In this document: one piece after another, positions 60,440 to 64,000 of the stretch
How positions within the stretch are numbered: position 1 is the first letter of the stretch
How the letters are laid out: the number at the start of each line of letters is the position of its first letter
Assembly (NCBI RefSeq): GCF_007280555.1
Contig: NZ_VKDB01000013.1
Location: 1-64,000 of the forward strand
Direction of reading: 5' to 3'
DNA length: 64,000 nt
DNA from: Deinococcus detaillensis
Lineage (GTDB): Bacteria; Deinococcota; Deinococci; Deinococcales; Deinococcaceae
Made by a program: the position numbers and the translations under genes
Notes under the pieces: model-generated
The model's database searches: none
What the model was told of the DNA's origin: nothing
Seen by the model: only the letters and a program-made list of their open reading frames with translations

Positions 60440-61420
60440 CTACTCAGCTCCACGGATCAGCGCCGCGCACCCAGTCCCAAAAGAGGCCAACACGGTTTTT
60501 TCGGAGGACAGCACGTGCGCTTCGCCGACCATTCCCGGCACCAGCGAGCGGCCTGCCAGTTGCAGGCGGCCACCTTCAAGTGGCAGTTCCACTTCCACCT
60601 GATAGGTGACGTTGCCGTTGGCCGCATCAGTGTCACTGGTGGGCGCGACGCCCTGAAGCAGGCCGTTGGTCACGCCGTACTTCTGGCGCGGGTAGCCGTT
60701 CCAAGCGATTTGCACCCGTGAATCGGTTCTCAGCTTGGGCCGGTCGGATTCCGCCGCTTTGCCCCGGAAGATCAATCTCTCGCCTTCTGGCAAAATGGAC
60801 AGAACACTCTGGCCGCCGTTGACGGCCTGACCAACGTGAATATCCGAGAGCTGCATAATCTGCCCGTCCACCGGACTGATGACCTTGACCTGCTGGTTGC
60901 GTTCTTGCAGCGACAACTGCGCCTGCGCCGAGCCGAGTTGCGATTTGGCCCTTTGCAGATTGGACTCGGCCAAGCGCTCAGCGGCCACGGCGGCTTCCAA
61001 ATCGGCCCGCGAAAGACCACCCAAATCAAAAATGGCGCGGGCACTCTTGGCGGCCTGCTGCTTGCTCTGAAGGTCGATTTGAGCGCTGTCGATGCCCTGA
61101 CCGGCCTGAGCGGCGGCGCTTTTTTGAACTTCGAGTTGAAGTTTGGCGTCCTGAGCGTCGTGGGCCAGCAAGTCGAGCGTGAACAGTACCTGACCCTTGC
61201 GGACTTTTTGCCAGAGCTGCACTTTGCCGCCGACGACCCGCCCGGTGTTGGGAATGCTGACCGTCAGCGGCTGAATGCGCGGCGTCAGCGTGCCCTTGAC
61301 CACGGCGTAGACGCTGACTTTGGCAAACGCCGACCAGCCGACGGCCCCGGCGGTGAGCAGCCAGATCAAAATGCGCGGCGAGCCTTGCAGGGGCTGTTCC
61401 CAGCGGTAGGTCTCTACCAT
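60440..61420 (-). CDS. HlyD-type membrane fusion protein, likely frameshifted at the C-terminus
   Basis: 326 residues. One N-terminal membrane helix (about 16-36), the biotinyl/lipoyl-like half IPNTGRVVGGKVQLWQKVRKGQVLFTLD, a long helical hairpin (about 95-180) and SPVDGQIMQLSDIHVGQAV. It links an inner-membrane ABC exporter to the outer envelope. ATG 61420 has AGGAGG before it and lies 22 bases past the ABC gene. The last 16 residues look wrong (SFGTGCAALIRGAE): the adjacent frame reads LFWDWVRGADPWS then stop, so one base, perhaps a C in GCCC near 60485, seems lost. Confidence 0.8.
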   Translation of the reverse strand: MVETYRWEQPLQGSPRILIWLLTAGAVGWSAFAKVSVYAVVKGTLTPRIQPLTVSIPNTGRVVGGKVQLWQKVRKGQVLFTLDLLAHDAQDAKLQLEVQKSAAAQAGQGIDSAQIDLQSKQQAAKSARAIFDLGGLSRADLEAAVAAERLAESNLQRAKSQLGSAQAQLSLQERNQQVKVISPVDGQIMQLSDIHVGQAVNGGQSVLSILPEGERLIFRGKAAESDRPKLRTDSRVQIAWNGYPRQKYGVTNGLLQGVAPTSDTDAANGNVTYQVEVELPLEGGRLQLAGRSLVPGMVGEAHVLSSEKTVLASFGTGCAALIRGAE

Positions 61421-61442
61421 GTTACTCCTCCTGCGCCGCTGC

Positions 61443-63572
61443 TTACCATGCGCTGTCTCCGGCAAACAGCGCGTTCATCACGGCCAACGTCGAGCTGGAA
61501 GGACTCAGCACGCCGTCGTGCAGCTCCAGAACGTGATCGGCTGGGCCGATCAGTGCGGGGCGGTGGGTGATGACCAAGATGGTTTTGTAGCCTTTGAGGT
61601 GGGTCAGCAAATTGACCACCCGCGCTTCACGCTCCATATCCAGCGTGGCGGTGGGTTCGTCGAGAATCAGTACGTCCGCGTCACTGAGCAGCGCCCGTGC
61701 CAGGCCGAACATCTGGCGCTTGCCGCTCGACAAGCGATGCGGGCTGTTGCCGCCCAGCATGGTGTTCATGCCCTCGGGCAAGCGGCGGATGACCTGTGAT
61801 AAGCCCAGCGCACTGACCACGTCGCTGAGTTGCTGGTCGGGCACGGTGGGGCCCATGCACAGATTGTCCTGCACGGTGGTGAGGAAGATCGCCACTTCCT
61901 GGCGCTGATAAGCGATGCGGGCACGCACGGCGCTGGGGGGGTACTCGCTCAGCGGCAAATCGTCCCAGAACATCTCGCCGCTGACGGGGGTGAGCATGCC
62001 GCTGAGCAAGTTGCACAGTGTGCTTTTGCCTGAGCCGTTGCTGCCGAGGAGCGCTACATAGCTGCCTTTGGGCAAGCTGAAGCTGACTTCTTTGAGCAGC
62101 GGTCGCTGCGGCATATACGCGAAGCTGAGGTTGCTGATCCGCAGAGCACTTTGCAGCGGCAGTAACTCGCCTTGGGTTTGGCTGCCGTCGGTTTCATTTT
62201 CGGGGGTGAGTTCCAGAATCTCGGCCAAGCGGTCAGACGACACCGCGCCCTGCTGCATGGCCTGCAAGTTGAGAATGATGCTGGAGAGTGCGCCCACCGC
62301 GTTGCCCACCAAGCCGTAAGTGGCCACCAATTGCCCCACCGAGAGCTTGAGATTGAGCACCTGGGTCGCGCCGTACCACAGCGTGATCATGCTCGACAAG
62401 TTGCCCAGCAAAGCGAAGATGATGCCGCTGTTGTTTTGAATCGAAAAGTTCTTCCACTTTTGATCCATCAGCCCCGAGACCTGGTTGCGGCCTTTGAACA
62501 GGGCCCAGCCCTAGGCGCGGTAAGCCTTGAGCGCCGAGATGCCTTCGAGGTTGCCGATCATGAAGCTGTCGAGTTCGCCAGCTTTTTTCATCATCTTGCG
62601 GCTGGTTTCGCGCAACTTGGGAGCCACCAGCAGCAAGTACGCCACGTCGAGAATCAGCGCCACCGAAGCGACCAAAGCCAACTGAACGTTGTAGAAAAAC
62701 AGCATTCCGGCGCTGACGATCAAGGTCACGACCGAGGTCGGCACGCCCACCATAAAGCTGGTCAGCACCTCGCGGACGTGATCGAGGTCGCTGAAACGCT
62801 GCAAAAAGTCGCCGACGAGGCGCGTTTCGTGAATTTTGAGCGGTAAGCGCAGCAAGTGGTCGAGGTAGCCGATTTGCAGGCGGTAATTCAGGCTCATGGC
62901 CAGGTGGTTGGACAAGTACGAGCGCAGCGCCCCGAATCCGGCTTGCAGGGCGGCTAGGCCAAAGATTGCGCCCAGCAAGTAGGGCAGGAGTTGCACTTCG
63001 CGGAAGGTCAGTACCCGGTCAAACACCACTTGTGAGAGCAGCGGCGCGACCAAGCTGAGCAGGCCCAGCAGCAAAGTCGCCACCGTGACTTCCATTAGGA
63101 CGCCCTGCGTGCCTCTGAAGTGCTGCAAGTGGGCAAACAAGCCGCGCAGGCCGCGCTTGCCGATGAAAACACCGCGCTGAAAGCTGGGGCTGGGCCGGAA
63201 CACCATCATCTTGCCGGTCCACTTGCTCTCAAGTTCGGCGAGGCTGACGCGCCGGGTGCCCTACGCCGGATCGGCCAACCAAGCAAAGCGCTCGCTCAGC
63301 TTAAACAGCACCACGTAATGGTTGTGTTCCCAGTGCAAAATGGCGGGCAGATCAATTTGCCCCAGCGCTTCGAGGTCGCCGCTGTAAGCCGAGGCTTCGA
63401 TGCCCAGCGCCAGCGCGGCGTTTTTGAAGCCCAGCAGGTTGGTCCCGCCCTGCGTGGTACCCGCCAACTCGCGCAGATGGTAAAGCGGCTCTTGGCGGCC
63501 CCAGTGCTGAAGAATCATCGCCAGACAGGTCGGCCCGCAATCGGTTCTATCAACTTGCAATATGGTTTTCAC
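61443..63572 (-). pseudogene. Peptidase-containing (C39) ABC exporter broken by two in-frame TAG codons
   Basis: A single frame of about 709 codons encodes a whole bacteriocin-type exporter. Residues 1-103: C39 peptidase with catalytic C12 (RTDCGPTCLAM), H85 (EHNHYVVL) and D101. Then a six-helix ABC membrane domain and an ATPase with Walker A GSNGSGKST, Walker B DVLILDEPTATLD and a diverged signature RLSSGKRQM. TAG stops sit at codon 104 (63263-63261, GCG-TAG-GGC) and codon 354 (62513-62511, GCC-TAG-GGC), splitting it into 63261-63572, 62511-63209 and 61443-62468. No frameshift is seen. Such exporters cleave a double-glycine leader and secrete the peptide. GTG 63572 start. Confidence 0.8.
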
Positions 63573-63724
63573 TGGACGAGTACCTCTAGAGGAGCGAAAA
63601 ATTTCACAATGACTGAGTCTTATTTTTGGTGGTGGAACGCCGCATTTGTGTGAGACAGTGCGGAATGTGTGGGGGTACTGGTGGGGAGCGCTAGGGGGCC
63701 AGCCGTGCTACGCACCGATAAAGA

Positions 63725-63770
63725 CAAACAAAAAGGAGGCAACGACTCTAGGTTGCCTCCTTTTTGTTTG
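63725..63770. terminator. Bidirectional terminator with 19-bp perfect stem
   Basis: CAAACAAAAAGGAGGCAAC (63725-63743) is exactly complementary to 63752-63770 across an 8-base loop. A-runs and T-runs on both sides suit either direction; it should end the CAP-domain gene to its right. Confidence 0.85.
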
Positions 63771-63826
63771 GTGTTGGCTCGGGTTTTCCGTCCCGTTACA
63801 GGGCGTTCACAGCACGGTGCAGATGC

Positions 63827-64000
63827 TCAGCGTGGTCTGCCGAAATCCTGCACCCAATACGAGCCGTAGCTGCCGCCCTGAGCGTAGCCCACACCGATTT
63901 GGGTGAATCGGGCGTTCATCAAGTTGGTGCAGTGGCCGGGCGAGGCCAGCCAACCCGACACCACCGCTTCGGGTGTTGGCTGCCCAGCGGCGATATTTTC
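63827..64000 (-). CDS. CAP/SCP-domain protein, 3' end only
   Basis: The last 57 residues of a protein entering from beyond the right edge. [23 protein letters not shown], then [14 protein letters not shown] and YWVQDFG, are the closing motifs of the CAP (SCP/YkwD-like) domain found in secreted bacterial proteins. The ENIA and GH(C)-N-MN motifs are as in YkwD relatives. The first part and any signal peptide lie outside the window. Followed by the terminator at 63725-63770. Confidence 0.85.
   Translation of the reverse strand, partial: ENIAAGQPTPEAVVSGWLASPGHCTNLMNARFTQIGVGYAQGGSYGSYWVQDFGRPR

Noticed and set aside
63646..63906. An 86-codon plus-strand frame beginning MCETVRNVWGYWW
   Set aside because: It reads straight through a 19-bp terminator and overlaps the CAP-domain gene on the other strand.

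Overview
The window looks like a chromosomal segment of a Deinococcus (Deinococcota). It is GC-rich and densely packed on both strands. It carries the HerA-NurA pair known from D. radiodurans, a Gfh1-type transcription factor otherwise typical of Thermus/Deinococcus, and a futalosine-pathway menaquinone gene (mqnD). About twenty genes also have a TANNNT -10 hexamer only 6-9 bases before the start codon, the leaderless-mRNA signature reported for Deinococcus. No species can be named from sequence alone.

Layout. 1-346: the end of an insertion sequence that seems to have cut a metallo-hydrolase gene next to lysS. 347-9083: housekeeping and mixed genes (lysS, RNase H, AI-2E-type permease, VOC protein, MFS transporter, signal peptidase I, gfh1, an acyl-CoA dehydrogenase-like protein). 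9103-12400: an overlapping three-gene signalling operon (histidine kinase, LiaF/DUF4097-like membrane-anchored protein, NarL-type regulator). 12484-17139: pyrE, a small P-loop kinase, ndk, and two BmpA/Nup-type nucleoside ABC permeases without their ATPase. 17136-19952: a GAF-GAF-PAS-GGDEF-EAL protein. 19953-20355: an AT-rich gap with two terminators and perhaps a small plus-strand transcript. 20356-27946: an acyl-CoA dehydrogenase with a divergent operator region, two small or unknown genes, a P1B-4-type metal ATPase and aconitase.

27960-29530 is a small accessory island: a 14-bp perfect palindrome, an AT-rich DUF3825-like gene and a MazF-type toxin-antitoxin pair. 29653-43570 returns to core genes (mqnD, a DUF885-like peptidase, rarA, a 1186-residue surface lipoprotein with a near-consensus promoter, glmM, aroA, a DinB-like protein, nurA-herA). 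43581-49448 holds a frameshifted methyltransferase, a secreted protein whose ribosome-binding site lies in alternative hairpins, recG, an SDR and a DUF4139 protein. 49587-55908 is a complete five-gene dipeptide/oligopeptide ABC operon. 56191-60366 has secG, a tRNA-Leu(CAA), purD, an MBL hydrolase preceded by an unlisted 57-residue membrane ORF, an RNHCP zinc protein and a membrane protein.

60440-63572 is a peptide-export module (HlyD-type fusion protein plus C39-peptidase ABC transporter) that appears to be decaying: the transporter is one reading frame broken by two in-frame TAG codons, and hlyD has a likely 1-base frameshift at its end. The window closes with a bidirectional terminator and the 3' end of a CAP/SCP-domain gene.

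The most unusual items are the double-amber exporter, the paired mutually exclusive hairpins over a Shine-Dalgarno at 44143-44195, the DUF3825/toxin-antitoxin island with its palindrome, and the two small ORFs supported by promoter or terminator signals. No CRISPR array, rRNA or intact prophage was seen.
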